Shown one piece after another: positions 32,678 to 40,678 of a DNA stretch of 54,125 bases. Made by a program: the position numbers and the translations under genes. The notes under the pieces are model-generated. The model made no database searches, had not been told where the DNA came from, and saw nothing but the letters and a program-made list of their open reading frames with translations. Source of the stretch: a virus; IMG/VR virus record IMGVR_UViG_3300048834_001323, positions 1 through 54,125 of that record, one strand, 5' to 3'. Each line of letters starts with the position of its first letter. Position 1 is the first letter of the stretch.

Positions 32678-35265
32678 ACCTCATCCTCCGCCATGCGTCT
32701 CAGTTTGATGTATCTCTTTCCTCCAGACCGGCCCGACTTGTAATCAATTCCGGCTTTTCTAAGATTAGGAGATATTCTGGTTAAAGCAGTAGAAAACCAT
32801 TTAGTGCTTGTCGGCCAAGAGTCGGAGTTTCTGTTTTCAGCCAAAGCCCTCCGGTTAAGAATTTCTCTTAATTCCGTTGGCGTTGATTCATAAAACGATT
32901 TTGCCTCCATCAATCGCACAATCTCACTGCCAAGCGGAGAGTTTTCTAAAGCAAGCTCGACAAGCTCATCACGATTGTCCATCAAGACTTCCATGAATTT
33001 TCCGTTTTCCCAGGGCATCAATTCCTCACCGGCCACAATGCGTTTTACAAAGTCAGCCATGCGCGGCGTCTTTTCCAATTTTACGTTGTCGATGTTGGCG
33101 AGACTGTGAGCGATCACATCAAATATCCAGCCCAGTATTCCCGGCTGCAATTCTTCTACTTTAGTATTGATTTCGTTTTCGTCAATACGATTGGAGTCGC
33201 TGATCGGAGGCAGGTTACAGGCAAGGCACCTGTTTTGAAAGTCTTCGCGGCCAAGAAGAGGCTCGATGCCGTTGACAATCATAGGACGCTTGGCGTTGAA
33301 GAGGATTTCTTCGTCATCGGTATGGAGCTTACGGGTGCGAAACCCCTGCCCCGTCGCCAACTGGCACAAGGCGTCTGACTGCCACTTTGAAAGACCGGAC
33401 AGGTTGTCGAAGCCAATCACATACGAGTTGCGCGCGGTGATGGCAAGGTCGCGTTCTTCCCGAACAGAGGAACCAATGAGCGGTGTAAAGTTCGGGTCGA
33501 TAATCTTCTTCAAGATGCGACAGGTCGTGGACTTGGCGCTGCCTTGCTCCCCGTTAATCGCCAGCACCGGAAAGGATGCCGAGGGCGGGAACATAGCGTT
33601 TACCATCCACGCGACCATCAACATCCAGTCTTCGTCATGCCCTGCGTTAATGAGTGGCCGGAGCTTGTTGATGTCGCCGCCCCTGATCGGCAGCGGCAAC
33701 TCCCAAAACCCCTTCGGCCTGCGGAAGTAAACCGGAGGGTCGTTAGTCAGTTCCCAACCATTATCACAATCAGCGCCAATTTTAACGACCGTATTATCAT
33801 CGCGCGCCAGGTCGATATAAATATGACCTTCATGCCACGCCGACCGAATCCAGACTTCCTCTTTGAATCGCTCGTTGAGAGCGTAGCCTTTGAGCGTTCG
33901 CATCGCATTATCCAATGCGGAGTTGTCGATCATCTTTCCTGTTTTGTTGTAGTAAAAATAATACAGGCGATGGCCGAGCAGGGAGTCTTCCATCGGATAA
34001 ACCATGTTGATGCCGTTTTGAGGAATGGTGATGTAGAAAGCATCCTCTTCGGTATAGAACGGCCTCGCTCCGGCATCCATCAGCATCCGACCCAACTGTT
34101 CGCTCTTGGCGGCTTTGGCATCAGATGAATCGCGCTGCACTTCTTCTTTCTTGGCCTCTTCCGTTGAGGGCGCGTTGTCAGACCACTCCGCCAACTTCGC
34201 AGGACTGACGCGGGAAATACCCTTGAGCGATTCGATAAACGCTTCTTTATCGAAACCGGCAAACTCATAGTAATCCGAGATGTCGCAGCCTTCCTTGCCC
34301 ATCAATTCGTAAGCATGGTAAGCAAGGCCAATGGATTCGGCGCGCTCAACGGCGCGAACGGTTGCTCTGTGTCCTGTGGGGTCGTTATCAAAGGCGATGT
34401 GAATGCGGCCCACATGAGCGGCCTTGCAGTCTTCGATAATGGCCTCGATCATACGCGCCTCGCCCATCGGTGAAATCGCTTTGACGCCGATTTGATGGAG
34501 CGACCAAACGGACACTTCGCCGTTGACAATCCATAAATCCTTGTCTTTGGCCTCCTTCATAGCGGGGTGGTTGTAGCACTTGGGAATGGCCGCTGAATCG
34601 CCGGGAAGCCACCTGTATTTGATGGGCTTCTTGTTTTTTCCGTATTTTAGTCCCGCCTGTTCAGGATCGAACATCTTCTCACGGTAACGCATGGACTTAC
34701 CGCTAATGGTAAAAGTAGGGTAGGCCCATGATTCTTTTCCGGCGCGAATGCCGAAATGATCCATCGTCGCTTTAGAGATGCCGCGCTCTTCCAATGTGCG
34801 GGTATCTACTTCTTTTGGTTTCTTGGCATCACTTTTAATAACAACAGAATGAGAAGATTTAGCTCCATTCAAAGCAGAACCGATGCTGCTGTTATTGAGG
34901 CCAAAAGAAGAGGTTGGGCTGGTGCCGTTTTTTGCCTTGTAGTTTTTGTATGGCTCGAAATGGTCGGGATTGATACCGGCTAATTTGGCGACTTCAACGG
35001 ATGTGTATTTCTTCTGGCTTTTGCGGTCGAGCGCGTTCCCTTCCTGAAAAAGCATGAATCCATCGTCACCGGCATTAAGCTCGCCGCCTTCGGGGTTAGC
35101 GCCATGATACTCGATTTTGCCGCTGGACTTGACCGGAGACAAATTCAATAAAGCAGCGACATCGGCAACGGTGATTTCTTCAGATGGAGCAGGCGGGATA
35201 AATGTTTGAGCGACAGGCTCTCCCACGAATATCTGCTCCGGCATTGCTCCGTTGGCTGTAGACAT
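32674..35265 (-). CDS. primase-helicase with TOPRIM and P-loop ATPase domains
   Basis: The ATG at 35265 follows GAGGAG at nine bases; the in-frame 35304 start lies inside the leader structure. The 863-residue protein has an N-terminal region with possible DNA-binding segments, a TOPRIM domain at about residues 235-330 (VNGEVSVWSLHQIG with the catalytic Glu, then IAFDNDPTGH with the Asp pair), and an ATPase at about 540-700 (Walker A NGEQGSAKSTT near 566, Walker B VIGFDNLSG near 615). The C-terminal basic part probably binds DNA. It would unwind and prime the phage origin. A promoter and structured leader precede it. Confidence 0.88.
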   Translation of the reverse strand: MSTANGAMPEQIFVGEPVAQTFIPPAPSEEITVADVAALLNLSPVKSSGKIEYHGANPEGGELNAGDDGFMLFQEGNALDRKSQKKYTSVEVAKLAGINPDHFEPYKNYKAKNGTSPTSSFGLNNSSIGSALNGAKSSHSVVIKSDAKKPKEVDTRTLEERGISKATMDHFGIRAGKESWAYPTFTISGKSMRYREKMFDPEQAGLKYGKNKKPIKYRWLPGDSAAIPKCYNHPAMKEAKDKDLWIVNGEVSVWSLHQIGVKAISPMGEARMIEAIIEDCKAAHVGRIHIAFDNDPTGHRATVRAVERAESIGLAYHAYELMGKEGCDISDYYEFAGFDKEAFIESLKGISRVSPAKLAEWSDNAPSTEEAKKEEVQRDSSDAKAAKSEQLGRMLMDAGARPFYTEEDAFYITIPQNGINMVYPMEDSLLGHRLYYFYYNKTGKMIDNSALDNAMRTLKGYALNERFKEEVWIRSAWHEGHIYIDLARDDNTVVKIGADCDNGWELTNDPPVYFRRPKGFWELPLPIRGGDINKLRPLINAGHDEDWMLMVAWMVNAMFPPSASFPVLAINGEQGSAKSTTCRILKKIIDPNFTPLIGSSVREERDLAITARNSYVIGFDNLSGLSKWQSDALCQLATGQGFRTRKLHTDDEEILFNAKRPMIVNGIEPLLGREDFQNRCLACNLPPISDSNRIDENEINTKVEELQPGILGWIFDVIAHSLANIDNVKLEKTPRMADFVKRIVAGEELMPWENGKFMEVLMDNRDELVELALENSPLGSEIVRLMEAKSFYESTPTELREILNRRALAENRNSDSWPTSTKWFSTALTRISPNLRKAGIDYKSGRSGGKRYIKLRRMAEDEV

Positions 35266-35287
35266 AAATAATACTCCTCGCATATAA

Positions 35288-35380
35288 ACAAAAAGGCGCT
35301 GCACTTAGAGGAACCGTCCAAGCCGTTCAGAAAGGGATGTGCGGCCCCAACTTGAACGGCTCCTCTAAAAGCAGCGCCTT
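35288..35380 (-). promoter_or_regulatory. nested-stem leader RNA with terminator-like end before the primase
   Basis: Three coaxial perfect stems are visible: 35293-35302 with 35371-35380 (10 bp), 35305-35312 with 35361-35368 (8 bp), and 35322-35328 with 35354-35360 (7 bp). The loop contains a GGG/CCC pairing. On the leftward transcript the structure is followed by UUUUUG and ends about 20 bases before the primase ribosome site. It could act as an attenuator, a protein-binding site or a riboswitch-like element. Function inferred. Confidence 0.65.
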
Positions 35381-35422
35381 ATTGATCGCACATTTTAGCG
35401 GGTTCTGAAGCCCGAACAACAA

Positions 35423-35450
35423 ATTATAACAAAAATAATAGCGGAGCCAA
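35423..35450 (-). promoter_or_regulatory. candidate promoter for the primase transcript
   Basis: On the minus strand TTGGCT (35445-35450) and TATAAT (35423-35428) are separated by 16 bases. The -10 box is perfect and the -35 box matches four of six. The promoter overlaps the terminator hairpin of the preceding gene. The transcript would start near 35416 and carry a 150-base leader. Confidence 0.5.
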
Positions 35451-35466
35451 TCGGCCCCGCTATTAT
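35430..35466 (-). terminator. intrinsic terminator after the ssDNA-binding-like gene
   Basis: ATAATAGCGG (35435-35444) pairs with CCGCTATTAT (35457-35466), with an inner GCC/GGC pair, and on the minus strand is followed by a run of U. It closes the preceding gene and isolates the primase leader. Confidence 0.75.
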
Positions 35467-35488
35467 CATTACTTCCTAAACGACCGAC

Positions 35489-36661
35489 TTACCAAGCCAC
35501 TCGGCCTTCAGCGATTTCTTTCATCAACAAAGCGCAACCGGCAGCTTTGGTGTTGAGGTCAATCAAGGCGTTGAGCGGCTTCTTCTTCATCGCAACCAAC
35601 CGATTGTTGATGGCGGCGAGGGCTTCTGCATTGTCGCAGAATTTCACCGTGTCCAGCATTTCATCATCGGCCTTGTCGATCAGCAAGCGAAACGAATCGC
35701 TGAGTTCAGGAACGCCGTTCTCAGCCATACGCGCGGCTTCAGCATCAGCGGCGCTTTGACCGAAGATGTCATCTTCGTCTTCGTCGTCATCCGATTTCGA
35801 CTTGGCCTTTGCTACAACGTCACCAACAGCGTCGTTGATGTTGCCTGCTTTCTTCTTGGGCGCTTCAGATTTTTCTTCAGCGACCGTTTCTTCATACGCG
35901 GCATCGAAATCAAAATCGCCTTCTTTAGACTCTTCGCTTTTAGATTCGGCTTTAGCTTTGATTTGCTTCTTAGCTTCAGCGATTTCTTCTTCAAGGGCTT
36001 TGATGGCATCTTCAGCGTCTCCGGCAGAAATGTTGTCAATGTCGCCGGTCACAATGTCTTCAAGGCCATACGTCTTGGCGACATTGATGAGATTCTTGAT
36101 TTTGGCGACCTGCTGTTGAAGATGCTCGGTGTCGGCAGCGCCGCTATTCTCCGGGCGATCCTTCCAGCGCACATACGTTTCGGAAACTGTGATACGAGGA
36201 ATGGATTTGAGGAGGGAGGAAACATCAACCACGTTACCGTAAATTTTACCGTCTTTAGGTTCGCTGTGATTGATCGTCACCTGGCAGTTTGCGCCAAGCA
36301 GGGAGGCGATGTTGAAGCCGCGCGGCTTTTGTTCATCAGCGGTCAATTTGCGTCCGAGCATCGCTTCAATGTCTTTGCGAAGACGCGCTTTTTCGTGGAG
36401 TGATAAGACGTAGCGGCGAGAGACCAAGAAAGGTTGACCGCCGTATTTCTCATCCGACTCCGGCACTGTTTCGGTCGTGAGCCATGAAAGCAGGATGTGC
36501 GGCTTTTCGCCTTTGCTTACGCCCTGGAACTGCACTTCGATCATGCCGAGGCTGCGAATGTCGCATACGACTGCTTGATACGCGCCTTCGGGATGGGGAA
36601 TTGATTTTCCGCCTGCTCCCACTTCTGCAAAAAATTCGTCTGCTGTTTGTCCTGTAGCCAT
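35489..36661 (-). CDS. probable single-stranded DNA-binding protein with acidic tail
   Basis: The 390-residue protein starts with a domain of about 170 residues that reads like the OB-fold proteins found next to phage primases (YQAVVCDIRSLGMIEVQFQG, VSRRYVLSLHEKARLRKDI, GANCQVTINHSEPKDGKIYG). Residues 215-320 are strongly acidic and Lys-rich, probably disordered, with DDDEDEDDIFGQ. A helical C-terminus follows. Acidic tails in SSB-like proteins recruit partners such as primase-helicase, encoded next in the operon. The gene has its own promoter and terminator, suggesting high expression. Family call is by pattern. Confidence 0.65.
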   Translation of the reverse strand: MATGQTADEFFAEVGAGGKSIPHPEGAYQAVVCDIRSLGMIEVQFQGVSKGEKPHILLSWLTTETVPESDEKYGGQPFLVSRRYVLSLHEKARLRKDIEAMLGRKLTADEQKPRGFNIASLLGANCQVTINHSEPKDGKIYGNVVDVSSLLKSIPRITVSETYVRWKDRPENSGAADTEHLQQQVAKIKNLINVAKTYGLEDIVTGDIDNISAGDAEDAIKALEEEIAEAKKQIKAKAESKSEESKEGDFDFDAAYEETVAEEKSEAPKKKAGNINDAVGDVVAKAKSKSDDDEDEDDIFGQSAADAEAARMAENGVPELSDSFRLLIDKADDEMLDTVKFCDNAEALAAINNRLVAMKKKPLNALIDLNTKAAGCALLMKEIAEGRVAW

Positions 36662-36801
36662 TGTCTTTTTCCTTATCGGCCTGTTCGTTCAGACCTTTTC
36701 TAATTGGGCGCTTTTCAGCGCTGTGTTCTTTTTGCCCGTAGGCTGTGTTCTGTTTGCGGCGATCACTGTTTGGTTGGCATCACCTTTCTTATGAGTGGAG
36801 T

Positions 36802-36830
36802 ATCTTATTTACTATTCAGGAATTTGTCAA
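36802..36830 (-). promoter_or_regulatory. promoter and structured leader of the ssDNA-binding-like gene
   Basis: On the minus strand a perfect TTGACA (36825-36830) lies 17 bases before TAAGAT (36802-36807). The leader of about 130 bases has no coding sequence. It includes two copies of AGAACACAGC and a small hairpin GCGCT-GAAA-AGCGC near 36706-36720 whose loop is a GNRA tetraloop. Confidence 0.6.
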
Positions 36831-36836
36831 GTCCCA

Positions 36837-36941
36837 TTATTTTACGACTTCAAAACGTTCAGGGAGTTTGAGGCAGAGAGGGCAGACCCACCCCATCTTC
36901 GCAACCACTTTGTAGCCCATCGCTTTTAATGATTCGTCCAT
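36837..36941 (-). CDS. possible short zinc-knuckle-like ORF
   Basis: From ATG at 36941 this frame gives 34 residues with a GWVCPLC motif. The same frame stays open upstream to the stop of the gene at 36990, and the added residues include GYCHESEIIIRREGE, which would complete a Cys/His metal site. No start codon with a ribosome site is seen in that upstream part. It may be a short real gene, a decayed start, or a readthrough extension of the preceding gene. The promoter of the next gene overlaps its end. Confidence 0.3.
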   Translation of the reverse strand: MDESLKAMGYKVVAKMGWVCPLCLKLPERFEVVK

Positions 36942-36989
36942 CGTTTCGCCTTCGCGCCGGATAATGATTTCCGACTCATGGCAGTATCC

Positions 36990-37199
36990 TCAGCCAACAA
37001 CTGTGCGATCCGCTTGGCGAAAGTTTCCGCGATCCCTCTCTTCCATCATGGCATCAGCGGTCTGATATGACAATCTTGCCAGCAACGGAGGGTCGGATAT
37101 TTTATTGCCCATCAACGCGACAAGCGCTAAACCAGCGAAGTCATCACGTAACTTAACTTCTTCTTTTGTTTTTCCCATGCTTTGCAGAGCTTTGCTCAT
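36990..37199 (-). CDS. small conserved-looking phage protein
   Basis: The ATG at 37199 follows AAGGAGA; the in-frame ATG at 37217 precedes that ribosome site and is rejected. The 69-residue product has DFAGLALVALMG then a helical end with YQTADAMMEERDRG, a pattern common in short early phage proteins. No function is known to me. Confidence 0.6.
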   Translation of the reverse strand: MSKALQSMGKTKEEVKLRDDFAGLALVALMGNKISDPPLLARLSYQTADAMMEERDRGNFRQADRTVVG

Positions 37200-37213
37200 T
37201 TTATTTCTCCTTG

Positions 37214-37783
37214 TCATTTAATCGAGACGTGATCGCCACGCTCTAACACCGTCACGCCTGGAATGTATAAATTCGGGTTTTCTTTGAGGGCCGCTTCGAT
37301 TTCTTCCCGAATCGGCATCGGCACATGGCGAACATACTCTTCGGGCAGCATGACCGGATTGATGTCCAGCGGCACCTTGCCGCCATTGCCGCGAATAGAA
37401 ACGACCAGATGCTTGACCTGCACTTTGGTCGTTCCTATAAAGTCGAGCAATCGCCGGATGTTAGACTTGTTTTCAGTCTGCATCATAGCGTCGATCTTGT
37501 TGAGACCTTCAAGGCGTTTGACTTCAGCTTTGCGCGCCTCGATTCGCGCTTTCATCTCCTTGTCGAAGATCGCTGCGTAGAAAAGAGCGTCTTCCTTGCT
37601 GGCGTAACAGGCGTTGAGCAGGCGCTCGTATTCCAGCGCATTTTCTTCGGTAGACACATCGCCCTGAACTTCGTGCATGAACTCATCCAGTTCGCTAAAG
37701 GCGCGGCTGATGCCGTAGGTGCCGCTGTTGATGCGTTTTTGGGGTGGTATTTCAAACTTCTCTTTCTCTTTTTCTTTTAACAT
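37214..37783 (-). CDS. Siphovirus Gp157-like protein
   Basis: AAGGAA precedes the ATG. The 189-residue product has a long helical coiled-coil half (DEFMHEVQ to VKRLEGLNKIDAMMQTENK) followed by a strand-rich half with KVPLDINPVMLPEEYVRHVP and a final YIPGVTVLERGDHVSIK. This is the plan of the Gp157 family of early phage proteins, usually encoded near ssDNA-binding and recombination genes. Gp157-type proteins have been linked to phage resistance and DNA metabolism, but a biochemical role is not established here. Confidence 0.7.
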   Translation of the reverse strand: MLKEKEKEKFEIPPQKRINSGTYGISRAFSELDEFMHEVQGDVSTEENALEYERLLNACYASKEDALFYAAIFDKEMKARIEARKAEVKRLEGLNKIDAMMQTENKSNIRRLLDFIGTTKVQVKHLVVSIRGNGGKVPLDINPVMLPEEYVRHVPMPIREEIEAALKENPNLYIPGVTVLERGDHVSIK

Positions 37784-37796
37784 GATTCAATTCCTT

Positions 37797-38405
37797 TTAC
37801 GGTCTTCTTAAAATTCGGTAGCGAGTGTCAGTTGCGCCCTTCTGCCAAACCATCCACGAGAAATCCATTGTCGGACTTTTACCTTTCTCCTCCTCCAAAA
37901 AGCTCGGCCTCCAGTTGAGAGGTAATACATAGGACGGCGGATTATCTTCAAATAATTCCGTTCGGCTGGAGGCGTGCCAGTATTGAGACTTTAAGAAGAT
38001 AGCAAATCCATCTAAATCGAAATCAATACATTTCTCAATAAATTGAGAGGCAAGAGTAAATGGAGGGTTTGTCACAACCCAATCTCCCATTTTTACAGGA
38101 TGAGTTAAAAAATTCACATCGCCTTCGCCGTAACCCCTATCAATCAGATCGGTAGAAATTACGCTATAAGAACGAGAATCAAAAACCTTGCTGATATGCC
38201 CTTCTCCGCAGGCAGGCTCCCATATCGCAACATCGAGAGGAATGTTTAAGAAGTCAATCAAAGCGATTGTCGCTTTTTCTGGAGTTGGATAAAAATCTGA
38301 TTCTTTACGTTTTGTAGAACCCGCTCCGCCTATAATAGTGCTTGATTTTATTGGCGGCACTTCAAAAGAGGTCGTTTCTTTGGTCTTGTTTTCGGTTTTT
38401 AGCAT
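37797..38405 (-). CDS. DNA N6-adenine methyltransferase-like protein
   Basis: AGGAGA precedes the ATG. The 202-residue product shows SDFYPTPEKATIALIDFL, motif I IWEPACGEGHISKVF, a second-strand acid in ISTDLIDRGYG, and the catalytic motif WVVTNPPFTLA. NPPF is typical of N6-adenine enzymes. It lacks a large target-recognition domain, so specificity is unclear. It would methylate phage DNA, perhaps to evade restriction. Its start overlaps the end of the second methyltransferase gene. Confidence 0.8.
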   Translation of the reverse strand: MLKTENKTKETTSFEVPPIKSSTIIGGAGSTKRKESDFYPTPEKATIALIDFLNIPLDVAIWEPACGEGHISKVFDSRSYSVISTDLIDRGYGEGDVNFLTHPVKMGDWVVTNPPFTLASQFIEKCIDFDLDGFAIFLKSQYWHASSRTELFEDNPPSYVLPLNWRPSFLEEEKGKSPTMDFSWMVWQKGATDTRYRILRRP

Positions 38406-39109
38406 GATGCTATCTCCTGTTCAATTCTATTTCTGGCTACTTCAAAGTATTTATCGTCCATCTCGATGCCGACAAACTTCCGCTTGGTGCGTATGGCTGC
38501 GGCTCCGGCGGTGCCACTGCCCATTGCGAAGTCCAGTATCTTCTCATTTTCGTTAGTGTAGGTCTTGATGAGGTATTCAAGGAGAGCAACGGGCTTTTGG
38601 GTGGGGTGGAGTCTTGGTTTAGGCCTGCGGGACGCAACTTTAATAATACTGCCAGGATTCTTTGATTCGGCATCATATTTATTTGCATCAACTTCCTCTA
38701 ACTCAGCCCCCGGTTGATGGTCGGTTTTCCCTTTCTTAAAAGTGGTTCCATTATTCTGGTAAGCCTTCACAATCTTCATTCCTGATTCCATTCTCTTCAT
38801 TGGCTGCTTATTAAAACAACCGCGCCCGTCATTAAAAACCGAAATGATTTCATGGTATTTCATAGGCATAAAAGCCGCTGTCGCCATTCCGGAAGGACAA
38901 GTTTTTTCCCATATCCAATCATACTTGAACCAATCTAAATTACTGATCCGCAGAACACTGCTAAAAGGCTCGGAACCAAACAAAACAATCGCCCCTTTCG
39001 GCTTAATCAAGCGCTTCAACTGCAACCACATTGGCTCAAACGGGATCACACTGTCCCATTTACAGGCCGTTGTGCTAACCGTAGGGAGGGTCACAGATAA
39101 TTGCGTCAA
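38399..39109 (-). CDS. DNA methyltransferase (N4/N6 beta-type), C-terminal part of a frameshifted gene
   Basis: The frame contains most of a beta-class DNA methyltransferase: TTACKWDSVIPFEPMWLQL, KGAIVLFGSEPF, a target region around residues 65-160, LHPTQKPVALLEYLI and motif I ILDFAMGSGTAGAAAI. The catalytic DPPY motif is missing from this frame but is found immediately upstream in another frame, in the fragment at 39075-39236. The 5' end of this frame (MTQLSVTLPTVS) is therefore artificial. A one-base change would rejoin the two parts. Confidence 0.75.
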   Translation of the reverse strand: MTQLSVTLPTVSTTACKWDSVIPFEPMWLQLKRLIKPKGAIVLFGSEPFSSVLRISNLDWFKYDWIWEKTCPSGMATAAFMPMKYHEIISVFNDGRGCFNKQPMKRMESGMKIVKAYQNNGTTFKKGKTDHQPGAELEEVDANKYDAESKNPGSIIKVASRRPKPRLHPTQKPVALLEYLIKTYTNENEKILDFAMGSGTAGAAAIRTKRKFVGIEMDDKYFEVARNRIEQEIASC

Positions 39110-39236
39110 AGCATTTATCAGGCAATGATGCCATCACTTCCAAACACTCACCGTGATGCAGTATTGCCGCGACCTTCCCTACGTTGTTTCTCACCTTCCT
39201 TGTCTCAAAAGTCATGCCTTGCAGACCGTTGGTCAT
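39075..39236 (-). pseudogene. N-terminal fragment of the frameshifted methyltransferase
   Basis: AAGGAGA precedes ATG at 39236. The 53 residues include ILHHGECLEVMASLPD and FDAIICDPPYG, then a TAG stop at 39075-39077. Shifting +1 at this point reads straight into TTACKWDSVIPFEP of the downstream frame, the normal continuation in this family. One extra T in the GGTTAGC stretch explains the break. It may be a real mutation, an assembly error or, less likely, programmed frameshifting at the stop codon. Confidence 0.75.
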
Positions 39237-39249
39237 TTATTATTCTCCT

Positions 39250-39822
39250 TTAGTAAACATCATTCTTTCGATCCTGCTTTCTATTCATGTCGTTGTTCCA
39301 TCCCGGCACCGTATAAAGATAGGGTGCCAAATTCTTGGGTAAATATAACGGATGACCCGGATACCCTTCTTTGGTCACATGAAGGCAATGCAAGAGCGGG
39401 AATAAACGCACAATCTCTTTGTCGCGCCCCATGTGTCCACCATCCGCGCCCCACCCTGCCACAATCACCGGACACTGCTTTGCCATCTTAATCAGGTGCT
39501 TGTCGTTGTCGGGGCCAATGGGATCAAACTCGACCTTCATGCGCGCTGGCAGCGTAGCCCGAAACGCAAAGATGTTGCCCATGTATAAGCCGCCTGCGCC
39601 CCAGTCCATCGCAAAGTTGATGATACGGCTAATGGTCGGGTCGTTTTGGGCATGGTCTGCGGAACTGGGGTTGAGGCCAAAAAAAAGTAAAGGCGATAAA
39701 TCCTCATTCCATATCCTTTTCAGCGTGTAGCGATATTTTTCGCAGGGAGAAAACTCGGCCTCGCTATACATCTCGACCATCTCCCCGTCGTGATTGAACG
39801 TCATTGTGGCTGATTTTTTCAA
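39250..39822 (-). CDS. DUF1643 domain protein
   Basis: The TTG start overlaps the preceding stop (TTGA) and is seven bases after GGAGG. The 190-residue product has YRYTLKRIWNEDLSPLLFFG, LNPSSADHAQNDPTISRIIN, FAMDWGAGGLYMGNIFAFRAT, IVAGWGADG and CLHVTKEGYPGHPLYL, the ordered motifs of DUF1643. These proteins occur in phages and mobile elements with no settled function. Confidence 0.85.
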   Translation of the reverse strand: MKKSATMTFNHDGEMVEMYSEAEFSPCEKYRYTLKRIWNEDLSPLLFFGLNPSSADHAQNDPTISRIINFAMDWGAGGLYMGNIFAFRATLPARMKVEFDPIGPDNDKHLIKMAKQCPVIVAGWGADGGHMGRDKEIVRLFPLLHCLHVTKEGYPGHPLYLPKNLAPYLYTVPGWNNDMNRKQDRKNDVY

Positions 39823-40043
39823 AACGCCTCCTCCATCAATTTCCAGTTGATGATTTCCACTTCGACTAATTTGGCATCCACCCCGACACGATCTCCTTCT
39901 AAGGAAGCTATTTGATCCTTGACTTCTTCCAACTGGTCGAAATCGGATAGCCGGAAATTTTCGTCAAAGTCGAGTATTGTGGAAGAAATGCTCTTCGCCT
40001 TTCTGTTGATATGACATTGATACGACACAAAGTATTTACGCAT
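39819..40043 (-). CDS. unknown small protein
   Basis: AGGAGG precedes the ATG, which shares one base with the stop of the small membrane ORF upstream. The 74-residue product begins KYFVSYQCHINRKAKSISST and ends in an acidic helical part (LEEVKDQIASLEGD). The start pattern is like small proteins that alter cell envelope or ubiquitous early phage proteins, but no family is claimed. Confidence 0.5.
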   Translation of the reverse strand: MRKYFVSYQCHINRKAKSISSTILDFDENFRLSDFDQLEEVKDQIASLEGDRVGVDAKLVEVEIINWKLMEEAF

Positions 40044-40144
40044 TATCCTCCTAAGACGACGCTGAAAAAGTATCCGAGCAGTCCGAATAGAACGCCGTAG
40101 AATACAGCTAATTGGAAGGCATCAGTGTTGAGTATGTGTTTCAT
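40043..40144 (-). CDS. 33-residue single-span membrane protein
   Basis: AAAGGAG lies before the ATG at 40144. The peptide has one hydrophobic segment covering most of its length (AVFYGVLFGLLGYFFSVVLGG). It overlaps the end of the AAA+ ATPase gene and its stop overlaps the next ATG, so it fills the only gap between two co-directional genes. Good ribosome sites on both sides support translation. Function unknown. Confidence 0.55.
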   Translation of the reverse strand: MKHILNTDAFQLAVFYGVLFGLLGYFFSVVLGG

Positions 40145-40673
40145 TCTTCTCCTTTGGTTTATTCTTCATATAAAACCGAATCCCTTCCATCATCAATTCC
40201 TTTTCATGGAAGCCCGAAGGAGTAGAATGAAACGATTCAGGTATTTCAATCGTAATCATTCGGCGCGTCAACACATCGGGCAGATGATTGAACAAAGCGG
40301 TGATGATAAAATGGGTTTTACTGGTGTCTATCACGACTTCTTCATCGGTGTATAAGGCGCGATGATTGATGTTGCCTAAAGCAATGGCCCTTGTAATAAC
40401 CTCCGACATACTCCCCGTCACTCGCGGCAAACCATCGTAGGTTAGCGTGTCGAATTGGCGCATTGCGGAAATCATTTCCGATTCTTTCCATGAGTGGAAG
40501 ATAATCATTGGCTTGTTGTCGAGTATTTCATTGATGGCCGAAGCCATAATGGTTTTTCCGACTCCCTGCTGTCCTATAATAAGCAATCCTCGTGGGGCAT
40601 CAGATACTCGGCCAGCACGCCTATCCAGCACCCCGTCGCAAAACAAAGCTGCTTTCTGGTAGATGTTCAACAT
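40122..40673 (-). CDS. AAA+ P-loop ATPase, DnaC-like or helicase loader-like
   Basis: The 183-residue product has Walker A GLLIIGQQGVGKTIMA at about residues 29-44, a likely Walker B region near TLTYDGLP, sensor-type THFIITALFNHLPDVLTRRM, and a basic C-terminus. Size and motif spacing fit small helicase-loader type ATPases. It sits in the replication block upstream of the primase-helicase in transcription order, so it may load or remodel it. A GGAGG site lies about 12 bases before the ATG. Confidence 0.7.
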   Translation of the reverse strand: MLNIYQKAALFCDGVLDRRAGRVSDAPRGLLIIGQQGVGKTIMASAINEILDNKPMIIFHSWKESEMISAMRQFDTLTYDGLPRVTGSMSEVITRAIALGNINHRALYTDEEVVIDTSKTHFIITALFNHLPDVLTRRMITIEIPESFHSTPSGFHEKELMMEGIRFYMKNKPKEKNETHTQH

Positions 40674-40678
40674 ATAAA

